From contig JAVTVX010000013.1 in assembly GCA_033439265.1 (NCBI GenBank), positions 23,518,000 through 23,581,999 of the forward strand: 64,000 nt of DNA, given 5' to 3'. The notes under the pieces are model-generated. The model worked only from the letters and a program-made list of their open reading frames with translations. It did no database searches and was not told the origin of the DNA. The translations under genes and the position numbers were made by a program. The stretch is from Dillenia suffruticosa (Eukaryota; Streptophyta; Magnoliopsida; Dilleniales; Dilleniaceae). Shown here piece after piece: positions 16,675-29,226 of this stretch (the stretch's first letter is position 1; the number at the start of each line of letters is the position of its first letter).

Positions 16675-18299
16675 CTCTCGAGAAGACAAGTGAGGTGAGA
16701 GCAAATTCAGGGTGTTAATTGGGCTGCTCCTGTGTTTCCAAATTCAAGGCGGGGAATTTCTGCAATGACGAAGGCGTCCTGATCGAAGTTACGAGATTGC
16801 CCCGGCCGATGACACGTGAACCGTATTGTAACGGTGGGCTGAATTCGTCATTGAGAGTCGGACGCTCTGGTGTGCTGTCAAGGGCAACACGTTGGAAAGT
16901 GAATTTTCAAATTGGCCCGCCTTTTTTTGTTAAATTTAGGAGGCAGATTAGAATACCGTGAAATAACAACAATGGCCCTACCCCTAGGTTTGGGGCCTCG
17001 AGAACATATGGCGTCCAAAGTTCTATCTCGTGGCTCGTGAGTAAATATCTGAGCAAAACCACCGGCCTTGAGGTTTGAACTAAATACAAGCCAATTCAAT
17101 TATGGTGTTTATTATGATAGGACATAATTTATTATTTGTAAATATCTTTGCAATCAGTGCTCGCTAGTTCAATATGTAAAAATTTTGAAATGATATTAAT
17201 GAATTAAGCCCCCGGGGGGGGGGGGTTATGGTTAGAAGAAAGTTACGCTTCGTATTAAATTTAATTTTATTGATACTAAATAAAAAAAAATATTTTAAAC
17301 TCCATGTAAAACCAAATAACAAATTACTGAGGTCCCACGGTGATGGTGAAACCAATTATCTTAATTCTATCTTAATTCTTCTAAGCCTTCGTGGGGTGAT
17401 AGAACCTGCAAATATCGTTAAAGGGTGTTTCGATAAAAAATACTTAAACGCTCAAATTGAAAAGAATAATGATGAAAAAAAAAAGAAACTAAATAAAGTT
17501 ATAAAATAGTTTTGTATTGTCTCTACGTGAAAAGTATAGAATTATTGAACGTATGATACTAGTTATTTATATTTTGTATATATAGGATGCATACATAGCA
17601 AATTTCATATACATCTGTTCATTTTCAAAGATCGATTTCATCGTTGGATTCCAATGGGAATAACTTCAAACCTATAACAATCCTATCGATTTGTTACGAA
17701 TTCAAAGCGGAAATAATGCAAAGGAACTTTCTGGACCATTGTTGGCACAGATTGCTTGTCAATGACGGATTTTGAAAGAATTTCTTTTGAAATGTATTGT
17801 AATTTACGATAAGGAATTGATGAAATTGAAAAGTTTATGGAAAAATCGTTCTGATCAGCCAATAGATCTAACAGCTTCATCCCTGGATTGATCATCAGCG
17901 GTAATTATGTTCATTCTCCGATAGTAATGAATATGGTGGAGTAACGGATAGTTCCAAAAGCGTGGTTGTTCTTTTGCTAAAACCCTATATATAACAAACA
18001 CTAAAAATTTAATTTTAAACAAATCAAGTTTATAACGGGTTAAACTCATTGGTATCCAGTCTCGATTCGTAATTAAAATGAATCTAAATAATTGGTATAA
18101 GCTCGGGCCGACTTTAAAATGAGTCCAGCTCAACCCTTCAAAATGGGTCGAGCTTGGGATGACACGGCCCAATTGCCAGTTCTACACACATGCAAATTCT
18201 TCTGACCATGTTCATCTAGTTGTCACGAATCAAGCGAATATATACAATATTCTTTTTATTTAATGTCAAATATGTATTTATATATATTATAAATGTAAT
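16675..18299. other. MYB 5' flank and AT-rich spacer
   Basis: The first 400 bp are relatively GC-rich and would have been the MYB promoter and leader. A G12 run lies near 17214. The rest is AT-rich with no recognisable gene. Nothing clearly matching this segment is found in the second duplication copy. Confidence 0.55.
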
Positions 18300-18358
18300 T
18301 TACAAATATATTATATATATTTGACTTTTTATATAAATTTATGTGTATTACGCTCATG

Positions 18359-18363
<5 letters not shown>

Positions 18364-18419
<56 letters not shown>
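18364..18419. repeat. (AT)n microsatellite
   Basis: A perfect AT dinucleotide run of about 56 bp near the left edge of the conserved part of copy A. Copy B has a shorter AT run at the matching place (about 27150). Confidence 0.95.
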
Positions 18420-18422
<3 letters not shown>

Positions 18423-20303
18423 GAGAAGTGACCGGAAAATGCGCATAGGCAACTTAAAATTCAAAGAATGGTGGTACAAAGAAAACATATTTTTCTGAAA
18501 AATAATGATAAGCGAGGAAAGCAGATTTCTCTTATAATGATTTTTTAACACAGTGTTGGTTGGAGAGAGGCAAAGCCGTGTGGGCACACAATCACGACTG
18601 ATTATTAATATAGCAATAGCTTGTGTGCGTTTCATTTTTTTTTTTTTTTTTGGCTTTTATTATAATTTATTTTAATTACTAGATTGGCTTAAAATAGAGA
18701 GCCGACCAACTGAATCTACTCCAAGCCAAGCTGTTGTTATAATGAATTAAAACCCTAATATCTCTCTGATTCACATTTCCTGGCAACTCCACTTACTCTG
18801 ATATTTGTATTAATTTCCTTCATCCCGAAAAACAAATAGAATAATATACAAGCATTCAACGAGGAAAAAAAAAACAAATAGAATAATTCATCGAATAGTA
18901 TTGACAAAGGACGAAAAAGGAACGGCCAAGAGTTGAAAAATTAAATGGAATGAATTATGAGAGTTTTTTTTTTCTTTTTTCAATGAAAAAAATAATAGAA
19001 AGAGAACATTTTTATAGATAGTAAGGGTGATAAAAAGGTGAACTCGTACGGGTAATATCAGATGGAACCAAAAAAGAAAAAAAAATACGGGTAATATAAG
19101 ATTATTATGGAGAACATAAAATCTCTCAAACCTCACTAAAACAAGTAATGAGACCAAAGAGTGGTCTCTTGAGACGATGAAATATGTAAAGAATTACATT
19201 CAAATTTAGAAATTAATTATAAAAAAATTGAATTTATGTATTACATCTTCATGGGTAGACAGCAATAATATAAAATTTTACATAACATATGATTATGATT
19301 ATGATTATGATTATCATTATTAAAAGGATATTATTATTAGCAGGGTGACATTAGAAACCTGTCTCAATTGCGAGATACAGTATGCATTTTAGATTATAAT
19401 GTCCAAAAAAAGAGTTAAAAGACATTTAAAATTAAGTTGGTAAAATTTCAAGAGGTGGGCTACATCCTCTGCCTTTCCCTTGATGGTGAGCAACTTCCTA
19501 ACTCATTGGTCATTGAGAAAGATTTACGCGTAAACCTCCATTTGCTTAAGTACTAATCAAAGAAGATAATTAATGAATTCACACACACGAGGATAAGGAT
19601 TTCAAACCAAGCTGTGCTCCTCCTTGACAAAATTATGCTTTATTAAAATCTTTTAGGAGACTGTCCTTTCATGCACAAGACTTTTACATCAAAGTCCTTG
19701 GCGTGTGCATGTCTCCATAACCCAACCAAACCTAGCGTCCGCAGAACATTGGATTATAAGGAAGAAAGTAACAAATGCATATAACTCAAAATTAATTGAA
19801 CCCCATTTAATATTGTTGAGTTGACTTTTCCGTTTAAAAGGATTCCCACATCCTAAAAAATAAATATTTGACTCCAGAATCATGTATGTCATGTGTTACA
19901 ACCTTTTTTTTTCCGGGGGGGGGGGTTCGATCCATGTGTCGATCTTGTAACATAGTTTAAGTAACGAAATGGTATTATTTATTAATTTGAATTCTTCCAA
20001 TCCAACTCCATTAGGCATGCTATTCACAAGTTCGACTTTTCAACAATTTTCTTTCGACATAAAGTTGTGACAGATAATTAAACTCAAATAAAAGAGACAA
20101 AATGTATACTTTAATGAATAAGCTACTATGGGACTCAAGAATTCAATCCCTTGAAGCCCAAGGCAAAGAAGATTTTGCATTCTTATCCAATAATACCCGA
20201 GTGCCAACCAAACCCATAACCATGACAACTTGGACAACTCCATAACAAGTCTCTTCAAGTGTGTGTGTGTGGGGAAAGATATTAAATAAATCAACGTGGG
20301 TTG

Positions 20304-20503
20304 GCTCATTTAAATGTGGGGTTGAGTTTGCTTAAGCATGATCGAGATTCGAATCCTACTGAGAATGTCGGGGTCTCATGTGTATGGAACGTTCTCTGTT
20401 GAGAGATTCGTCCTCCGAAAGGAGCCACTGTAACGATCAGTCTGGATTAATTAGGACGAAATTTCAAATATCAGGCGTTGTCTAAAACATGATATAAAAA
20501 AAA
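20304..20503 (+). mobile_element. SINE-like element
   Basis: A B-box-like stretch 'gagattcgaatcc' is followed by the family body 'gatcagtctggattaatta' with 'ggacgaaat', ending in an A-rich tail. It lies in copy A only; the matching place in copy B (about 29050) lacks it, so it inserted after the duplication or was lost from copy B. Confidence 0.7.
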
Positions 20504-20674
20504 GAAATATATTAGATAACCAACTAGAAAAACACATTTGACATCTAGAAATGAAAACTAGTTGTATTATTACAAAAATTATTGTCCTGGATTCGCTCTC
20601 CAAACGAAGCAATCACGGTTCTTTTATGTGCATCTTAAGAGGTCAAGAGATGACCAACACTCTTTGGTGATTTC

Positions 20675-21140
20675 CAGCTTAGCAGGCTCCAGACTCTGGC
20701 TCTTGGCTCCGGGCTTAGCAGGCTCAGGATCTAGCTCTTGGCTCAAGTTTTGGCATTGGCTTTAGCTCTGACCGATCTAATTCCAGCATTGGTTTTGGGT
20801 GCTAGAAATTCGTGCAGGTGCATAAATAACACTTTTTATCAAAAAAAAAAAACTCTAATACTATATTACAAAAAAATAAAGACACGACTTTGATATCATG
20901 TAAAAAATATAAAATATAAAAGTAATATGAGTACTAGAGATAAATGAACCGGTTCTGACATCATATTAAAAATAAAAAATAATATAATAATATGAAACCT
21001 AATATTTAATTATCTCAATAAATTATTATAATATATTAAGTTTATATATAAAAAACTTATTGAGTTGTTATAAATATAAAAATATAAAAAATTAAATATA
21101 TATTAGAATCAAATCAATTATTAATTTGATTTTTACATAT
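20675..21140. repeat. GGCTC-rich degenerate minisatellite plus AT-rich module
   Basis: A run of degenerate GGCTCCTGGCT-type units (20675-20770) is followed by an AT-rich module of about 270 bp (20875-21140) with 'aaaatataaaagtaatatga'. The pair recurs in copy B at 30790-31760, where the AT-rich module is present twice. Confidence 0.7.
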
Positions 21141-21474
21141 AATATATTTTCTAACGAGGACTGTTGATTGGGATGTTATTTAGGCAAACAAAATTCTTAA
21201 TTTTCAAATATTTTAATGGGCCAAAAATAAGGCTGCAGTTAGATAACGAATCTGTCAAACCCATTGAAAAATGTGTTTTCCCAAAGTTAATACTAATTTT
21301 CCAATGCTTGTCATGAATGAATGGGTCTGTTACAACTGTCTCAATGCAATCACGCAAAGGCTAAGTCAAATTTTGATTGGATATTGTAGAAATACATCAT
21401 TGAAACCCAGACGATTTGATCAAATAAAATATGCGCACCTTGTTCTATGGAAAAATCCCACACACTGCAGAGTC

Positions 21475-21482
21475 TATAAATA
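21475..21482 (+). promoter_or_regulatory. TATA box of laccase A
   Basis: TATAAATA lies 75 bp upstream of the start codon at 21557 and is conserved in position and context in the laccase B promoter, inside the conserved block 21160-21550. Confidence 0.75.
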
Positions 21483-21556
21483 GGGCACCATATGTTAATG
21501 TTCTTTGTCTCTCATACATATCCATTACTCACAACATTTTTCTTCTTCATAACTCA

Positions 21557-24500
21557 ATGGCACGTCTACTGCATTTCGTCGCATTTGCTTTAGCTCTTCT
21601 TGCTTCTTCCCCTGTGTCTTTTGCTGACATTGTTGAGCAATCCTTCCTTGTAAGCACGCTCACACTACCATTTTTCTATATAAGCATATACTCTTATGTT
21701 TTTCATATACCCTTTTTCCCCTAGCATATTTGTTTTGATTAATTGCACCATAAGCTTAGACGGTAGAAACAAGTATATGTTTCTATATTTGTTTCTTTAA
21801 TATTCTTACTGTATTTGAAAGTTTTGTTTGAGGGGATGGGGAAGCATTCTTTGTAGTTTGCTAAATATTGAAGAATTATGTTCTTCCTTTTGGTTATAGG
21901 TTACCCATTAAAATTTCTTCAAGTAGAGTTACAAATAACTATTTTCTTTGAGTCTGTCCAAAAATGATTCTAACAATAAATAAATAAATAAAAGTTAGAA
22001 AATTATATAACTAGAAATAGTCTGATGGACAATACACTAGACAATTTTTTTTTTTTTGAGTAAGCAAATTTGAGTTTAACAGTGACTTTACTTTATCTAA
22101 TAATCATACAAGGAGATAATTCGATAGTTTTTTTTTAACAAAACATGTTCGAGTCACTTTAATTTATCTAATAATTGTATAAGAGAAGATTAACCCTTCT
22201 TGTTAAGTTTAAGCTCATGATTAGTCAATCAAATTGCGGCTAATATTTTGGAAAAACTTTTGTGGATGCTGCCGACCATGGTTGAGCTTGAGCTCAGCAT
22301 TCACATAATGCTTTGATATTTTGTTCAATTTCAAACCTCTCTAGTCTATTGTGGGAAAAAAAAAATGTATTAAGAAGAACGAACAGTCATGCCCCACCTC
22401 ACCATCCACACATCTAATCACTAGAAATGCCAACTTGCCATAGGTGTAAATATGGCATATAAAATAGTATTAATTTTCAAATTTGTTCTTGAAAATTTGC
22501 AGGTGCAAAATCTCACTGTGAACCCCTTGTGCAAAGAGCAAGTGATTACAGCTGTAAATGGAAGCCTCCCAGGACCAACCATACAAGTTCGAGAAGGCGA
22601 TACCCTCATCGTTCATGTCTTCAATAAATCACCTTACAACCTTACAATTCACTGGTAAATAGTGTCCTAAATTTCATGTTTAATCAACTAATCCGTCACG
22701 CCTTATACAATTTCGCTGGGGCAAGGTTTCTCCAAAAATATATATATTATCTATATAATTTCAAAAATTATATTCTACTAATTTCATATATATATTATAT
22801 TTCATATTTAACATAAATATTTAAATTTTCTAGTAACTAATTTTTTAGCTTAATTCTTATTATTTAGATGATATGTTCATGCAGAACACGTTGCGTTATC
22901 TTACTTCTTCTGGTGTGGCTGGCCATGTTGATTACTCAAATTTCTTTCTCTTATTTGATAATTCTGATTTCGGGGAGGCAACATATTTCTGTGCAGGCAC
23001 GGGGTATTCCAACTGTTGAGCGGGTGGGCAGATGGACCCGAGTATGCGACCCAATGCCCAATCCGACCCGGAAATAGCTATACCTACAAGTTCACCATCA
23101 CAGGACAGGAGGGCACCCTATGGTGGCATGCTCATGTCCAATGGCTTCGTGCCACAGTCTATGGTGCACTCATTATTCGTCCTCCCACCGGTCGCTCTTA
23201 TCCTTTCCCTGAGCCCTTTGATGAAGTTCCCATTCTCTTAGGTAAATTCAAACAAATAATCTAAATTAATCACATTCCACATTCTAGTTCCCTTGGTTCA
23301 TACTAATAAATGCGAATAGAATTGTTTTAGTTCCCGTAACAACCAAAAATGCCCTTTTCTCTCTTCTTTTTTTTTTTCTTTTTTTTTATTCATTCAAGAA
23401 TTTATTTTGATCATATGATTAAGAGAAGTGATATTAAATTTATATCTAAATACAGGGGAATGGTGGAATGCTAACGTTATTGACGTGGAAAATGAGGGAC
23501 TAACCACCGGTGGCGCCCCAAACATTTCCGACGCCTTCACCATTAACGGCCGGCCCGGTGATCTTTACTCATGCTCTAATCCTGGTAAATTTTCGAAAAG
23601 AAAATAAAAATACTTTTCTTATGATAAAGTTTTAGTTAAAATATTCATTTTAAAATTAAAAATATGAATAATTTTAATTTTAGATTATTTCAGTCCAATG
23701 GGTTTAACCAATCACGTTGATGCCATGTGAAATAGTTAAACTCGTTAATAAAAATAATTTAAAAATGATATTAATTTTAGATTAATTTTTTTTTAAACAA
23801 AATGATCAAAGAATTAAAAATTATTTAATCTTTTTTAAACTCCAGAAGTAGTATTTTGCCCATTTCTTATTACCCACGCCACATGCCGACTACTTTCTTT
23901 TTCTAAATAAAAAATTATACAGAAACATATAAGTTGACGGTGAAGCAAGGAAAGACCTATATGCTGAGAATAATCAATGCTGCACTCAATAACCAACTCT
24001 TCTTCAAAATTGCCGGGCACAACTTCACTGTGGTTGCAGTCGATGCCTCGTACACTGCACCATACATCACCGACGTAATTGTGGTGGCGCCGGGTCAAAC
24101 CACCGATGTCCTCCTAACCGCCAACCAGTCTCCGGGCAGCTACTATATGGCGGCACGCGCTTATGCCAGTGCAGAAAATGTAGACTTTGATGAAACCACA
24201 ACGACCGGAATCATCCAATACGAAGGTACCACGTCAGCAACTCCTCTTTTGCCCACTCTCCCAGCCTACAATGACACACCCACGGCCCATAAGTTTTTAA
24301 GCAATTTGACTGGGCTAGTTAATGGGCCTCATTGGGCCCCCGTACCTCTCAAAGTGGACGAGCACATGTTTGTGACTGTTGGACTGGGCCTGGTTCAGTG
24401 CGGTGGCAATGCAACCTGTGACGGTCCATTTGGGGCGAGATTGGCTGCGAGCATGAACAACGCATCATTCCAGTTCCCCACCAAATTGTCAATGTTGCAA

Positions 24501-25230
24501 GCGTTCTTTTACAAAGTCAATGGAATCTACGAACCTAATTTCCCTGACTATCCTCCGGTGACATTCGATTATACCAATTCGGATCTCAGTCTTAACGAGT
24601 CGCTGGTTTTCACCACAAAGTCGACACGTGTCAAGAAAGTGATGTTCAATTCCGCCGTGGAGATGGTGCTGCAAAACACTGCATTAATTGGGGTCGAAAA
24701 TCACCCCATTCACCTGCACGGGTTTAATTTCTATGTATTGGCTCAAGGGTTTGGGAATTATGACCCTGCCAACGACCCGAAGAAGTTCAATTTGCGTAAT
24801 CCTCAAGTCCGCAATACAATCGGAGTTCCGGTTGGTGGGTGGGCTGTGATCCGATTCCGAGCTAATAATCCAGGTAAATTCTATAAATTAAAATGCATAC
24901 TTAGCGATAATAACCAAAAAAAAAATATCACTTTTATAAAATCATAAATTATTTAGTTAAATGAATTAAACAATTTTCATTCGGGTGATTTTAAAATTAT
25001 TTTTGAATACACATCTCTCTCCTCAATTTGCTAATAACATTTTCAGAGATGTGATTCTGCTAATAATTGTTTGTGCAAATTTTGTGATGTTGACAGGTGT
25101 ATGGTTGATGCATTGCCACTTGGACGTGCACTTGCCGTGGGGTCTAGCCACCGCAATAGTGGTAGAGAACGGGCCCACTCCGGCGACTACGTTGCCACCG
25201 CCACCAGAGGATCTTCCAAGCTGTTCTTAG
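21557..25230 (+). CDS. Laccase A (LAC7/8/9-like), secreted multicopper oxidase
   Basis: Laccases oxidise phenolics such as monolignols with O2 in the apoplast. Six exons join in phase: 21557-21649, 22503-22654, 22997-23241, 23456-23584, 23923-24873 and 25097-25230, giving 567 residues, the usual family length. Residues 1-23 form a signal peptide ending near SFA. The four copper-binding motifs are present: H81-W-H83, H126-A-H128, HPIHLHG at about 467 and HCHLDVH at 529-535. There are many N-glycosylation sequons, such as NGS, NLT and NAT. The C terminus [11 protein letters not shown] fits the LAC7/8/9 group. The start is the first ATG, 75 bp after a TATA box. It is a tandem paralogue of the gene at 32.1 kb with the same exon sizes. 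No defect is visible. Confidence 0.96.
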
Positions 25231-25410
25231 TTATACTGATTTGATTCATCACACCATTACACAGTTATCGTTTCTTTTTCACCAAGAATTCGAATCATTT
25301 CACATTCATTTGTTTGATTTCCACACCATCTGTAATAAAGTACTTGCTAATCTCAAAATTTGAGATTATGATTCAAACAGTAGTTGTTGTAATAAGGTAC
25401 TTTACATTAA

Positions 25411-26014
25411 TAACATGCAAAAAATGCACAAAAAGAAACTAACTATCATAGAAGATTGTTTTTAACCAGATGAGAAAATGGAGTCCTCCGTCATATCAGT
25501 GGAAGCCACAAGTCCCCCTGCCCCCTGGGACCTTTGTCTGTTGCAACAATCAACCAAAAATTATCGCGTTCAGAAAGAAAGTCAAAAGAACTACCATGTT
25601 GCATTCTTTGGGCCACCAATGTCACACATAAAGTTCTTGCAGAAAGTGGTAACTCACAAAAGGTTAAGCACTCGGATGAATTTAAGGTAGATATCAAAAG
25701 CTGCTAATTCATTGGAAGATGCTCTAAGAAGAAGTAATTCCATATCCAGTGTGAAGTTTGAGCTGCACGCATAGGGAAACATATTTGGGTGGTTAATATC
25801 ATCAGTTCAAATTGAGATGTTGAATATTGGCTCATCACTAATGTTAGGGTCATGGGGAATGCAAATTGGAAGCCCCCTCCGTTGGTGCAAGCCACTAGGT
25901 ATATTTGTGGGTTGCAGAAAGTCACAAACAACAGAGAAGTAAAAAACACAGAAAACACATGATTCAATTTAGAAGGTTACCTCCTCAAGGAGGAGAATCA
26001 AAATCCGCCACAAT

Positions 26015-26055
<41 letters not shown>

Positions 26056-26133
26056 CCAACAATGTACACTTGAAACACAAAAGGATACATCATATATATG
26101 ACCCCCAGTAAAATCTGAAGCAAGCTTTGCCCC
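25411..26133. repeat. Displaced copy of a MYB-intron segment
   Basis: Matches 15116-15865 in the same orientation. It begins about 180 bp after the laccase A stop codon and contains an expanded (GA)n run near 26020-26051. It is best explained as the left end of the second tandem unit, so the junction of the two units lies at about 25410. Confidence 0.85.
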
Positions 26134-26169
26134 CAGGAAGAAAGAAGAGTTAAGCATCAGTCAGAAGAA

Positions 26170-26703
26170 ACCCCCTGACGAAGTAGTCAAGCTAAACGTG
26201 GATGGGGCGGCCATGCTGAATACTGGGAAAGCAAGCGCAGGGGGGTCTTCAGGAACAGCAAAGGAGAATGGTAGCTGGGATTCTGGCGTAATGTAGGCAT
26301 TGCTCAGAGTGACTTGGCAGAGATTTGGGAGCTAAAGGAGGGGCAGCTGTTAGCTAGAGAAAGGAAGATGGGTCCTTTGATTGTGGAATGTGATTCTTTA
26401 TTGGTTGTCAATACAGTGAATAAAGGGGTTGGTGAGAACCACTCATGGAGAAACATGGTTCTCGACTGCAGAGCTGCTATGGAGATGCCGGGAATTGCTC
26501 AGATAAATCACATTTTTAAAGAAGCTAACCAATGTGCAGACATTCTTGCTAAGATAGGCCTAGGGTCTAATCCTGGTGTCCATGTCAGTAATTCTCCTCC
26601 TACGGAAATTGTCAAGTGCTTGCAGCAAGATGCTGCTGGTTTTTCCTGGGTTAGGAGGAAGCTGATGCCCCCCAGGCTCGGTGACCCCAGTGTTGTTTAT
26701 TAG
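26170..26703 (+). mobile_element. RNase H-like domain remnant of a retrotransposon
   Basis: The translated pieces match the plant RNase H type found at the end of many non-LTR elements: VVKLNVDGAA, then AEIWELKEGQLLA, VECDSLLVVN and a C-terminal EANQCADILAK. The catalytic D-E-D-D positions can all be seen. The N-terminal part is broken: the frame shifts within a G run near 26240 and an in-frame TAG follows. The last 129 residues remain open (26314-26703). No reverse transcriptase is nearby, so this is a fragment filling a gap in duplication copy B. Confidence 0.8.
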
Positions 26704-28374
26704 TTTTGTTTCTTCTTCCTCTATTCACAAAAAAAAATACAATATTATTGTTATTTTATATAGAATATATTTATTATATTATATCTGTGTGTGTATGATT
26801 ACTTTTAGTGTCAAAAAATCTGATAAAACAATGCTATATTTAATTTGTAAATGTTATATTTTCTCTATCAACGTTGTTGTTAGTATTTGAAAAAGATTGA
26901 CAGTAATTTTGCGTTTTTTAAAATAATTGTCTAATTTTATTATTTCAACGTTTTGGTTTGGGTGTACTTTTTTGAGTTTTTTCGATTTTTTTATTTCCTT
27001 TGTATGTGTAATATATATTTATACTTTTAGAAAAAGATTTGATCCCATTTTGTTGGGATATTCACAAATTTGCAATGTATTTCAATTTAAAAATATGCTA
27101 TATATACATGACTTTTTATATAAATTTATGTTTATCACACTTGTGAACATATATATATATATGAAGAGACCCGAAAATCTATGTATGGCCAACTCGCAAC
27201 GCACAGAATATTTCGGTGGTCCAAAGAAAATATATTTTTCTGAAAAATAATAGTAAGGAAGGAAAGCATTTTTCTCTCATAATAATTTTTAACACTGGTT
27301 TGTCGGAGAGAGGCAAAGCTGTGTGAGCACGCAATGACATCTGATTAGTAATATAGCAATAGCGTGTGTGCACTTCATTTTTTTTTTCTTTTTTATTTTT
27401 ATTTTAATTTATTTTAATTACTTGATTGGCTTGAAATAGAGAGCTGGCCAAGTGAATCTTCTCCAAGTTAAGCTGTTGTTATCATGAATTGCCTAATATC
27501 TCTCTGATTCACATTTCCTAACAACTCGATTCACTCTGATATTTGTATTGGTTTCCTTCGTCTCGAAAAACAAATAGAATAATATGCAAGCATTCAACCA
27601 AAAGAACACAAAATAGAATAATTAATGGAATAATATTGACAAGGGGAAAAAATGAGCAGCTAAGAGTTGAAAAATTAATGTGAAATTAGAAACTTGTATC
27701 CATGGTGAAATACAGCATGCATTTCAGATTATAATGTCAGACAAAAGTGAGTTAAAGTGACTTTTAAAATTATAATTTTTAGAATTAAATATAAAATTTA
27801 TTTGGCAAAATTTCAAGAGGTTAGCTGCACCCTCTGCCCTTCCCTTGATAGCCAGCAACTTCCTAACTCGTTGGGTCATTGACAAAGATTTACGCGTAAA
27901 CCTCCGTTTGCTTTAGTAGTAATCAAAAAAGACAACGTATGAATTATCAAACACACGCGCATAAGGATAAGGATTTCAGTGATAGTGACAAAGATGTGTT
28001 CCTCCTTGACAAAAACTATGCCGCATTAAACTCTTTTAGGAGACTAACCTTTCACCTACTAGGTTTTTCCGTCAAAGTCCTTGGCGTGTGTAAGTCTCCA
28101 TCACCCAACCAAACCTTGCGCCCGCTGAAAATTGGATTATAAAGAAGAAAGTGACAAATGAATAACTCGAAGTTTACTTGAACCATTTAATATTGTTGGG
28201 TTGATTTTTCCATTGAAAAGGAATCCCACTTCCAATAAAAGAAATATTTGACTCCAGACTCATGCACGTCAACTGTTCCATTACATTAATCCTGCCCGTT
28301 TATCATCATTATCATTATTATTATGATTATTATTTTTTTGGCTCTCTCCATGTGTCAATCTTGTAAACACCAAT

Positions 28375-28575
28375 AATATGAAACTTAATCCCAATAATTG
28401 AGATCGGGTATTTGAGAAATAAATATGTAGATGATAAAAAAAATATATATATATATTTGTTTAACTTGTGCGAATTCGTCTACGCCACTCATTCTTATAC
28501 AAGACCATCTTCTCATATAAACTCTCAACTATCATATCTTTATGAATAACTTATATTCGAGTTTTCAGTGGTTTA
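28375..28575. repeat. Dispersed repeat, copy 2
   Basis: Diverged copy of the repeat at 12030-12310, with the shared 'atttgagaaataaatatg' and 'actatcatatcttta' blocks. Confidence 0.55.
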
Positions 28576-29226
28576 CCTCTATACTTTATTAGATATCCTA
28601 TATTTAAGTTTTTGATTTTCGTAACCAATGTATTTTTAGATTTTCTTTACATATACTCAAACTATTTCAAACGATACTCTACATTTTATTTACAATTAAA
28701 CTAATTAACATGAATCTTTTGTCATATAATTTTAAGTAACAAAATGGCATTATTTATTAATATGCATTCTTCCAACACCATTAGTCACGCAATTAACTAG
28801 TTCGAATTTTTAACAATTTTCTTTCAACGTAAAGTTGTGATAGACAATTAAACTCAAATACAAAATGCATATTTTAATGCATAGGCTAGTAGGGGACTCA
28901 AGAATTCAATCCCTTCAAGTCCAAGGCAAATAAGTTTTTGCATTCTTATCTAATAATGCTACAGTAAGTGCCAACCAAACCCATAACCATGACGACTTGG
29001 TCAACTCCATGACAAGTCTCTTGAAATGTGTGTGTGTGAGTGCGTGTTGAAAGATATTAGAAAACCAGCTAGAATAACACATATGACATCTAGAAATGAA
29101 AACTAGTTGTAATATTACGAAAATTATTGCCCTGGATTCGCTCTCCAAATGCAGCAATCACAGTTCTTTTATGTGCATCCTAAGAGGTTAAGGGAAGACC
29201 AACACTGTTTGGTGATTGCCAGCTTG

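Larger units (their letters stand above)
18300..25410 (+). repeat. Tandem duplication copy A (laccase A and its upstream region)
   Basis: The upstream region matches 27085 onward in blocks: 18480-18650 with 27225-27390, 19480-19890 with 27830-28270, 20040-20240 with 28800-29010, 20560-20670 with 29110-29225, and 21160-21550 with 31790-32120, followed by the whole laccase gene. Together with the 15116-15865 match, this defines a unit of about 10.3 kb. Confidence 0.88.

Noticed and set aside
18354..18635. 93-residue frame ending in an Ile-Tyr repeat
   Set aside because: Most of it is translation of an (AT)n microsatellite.
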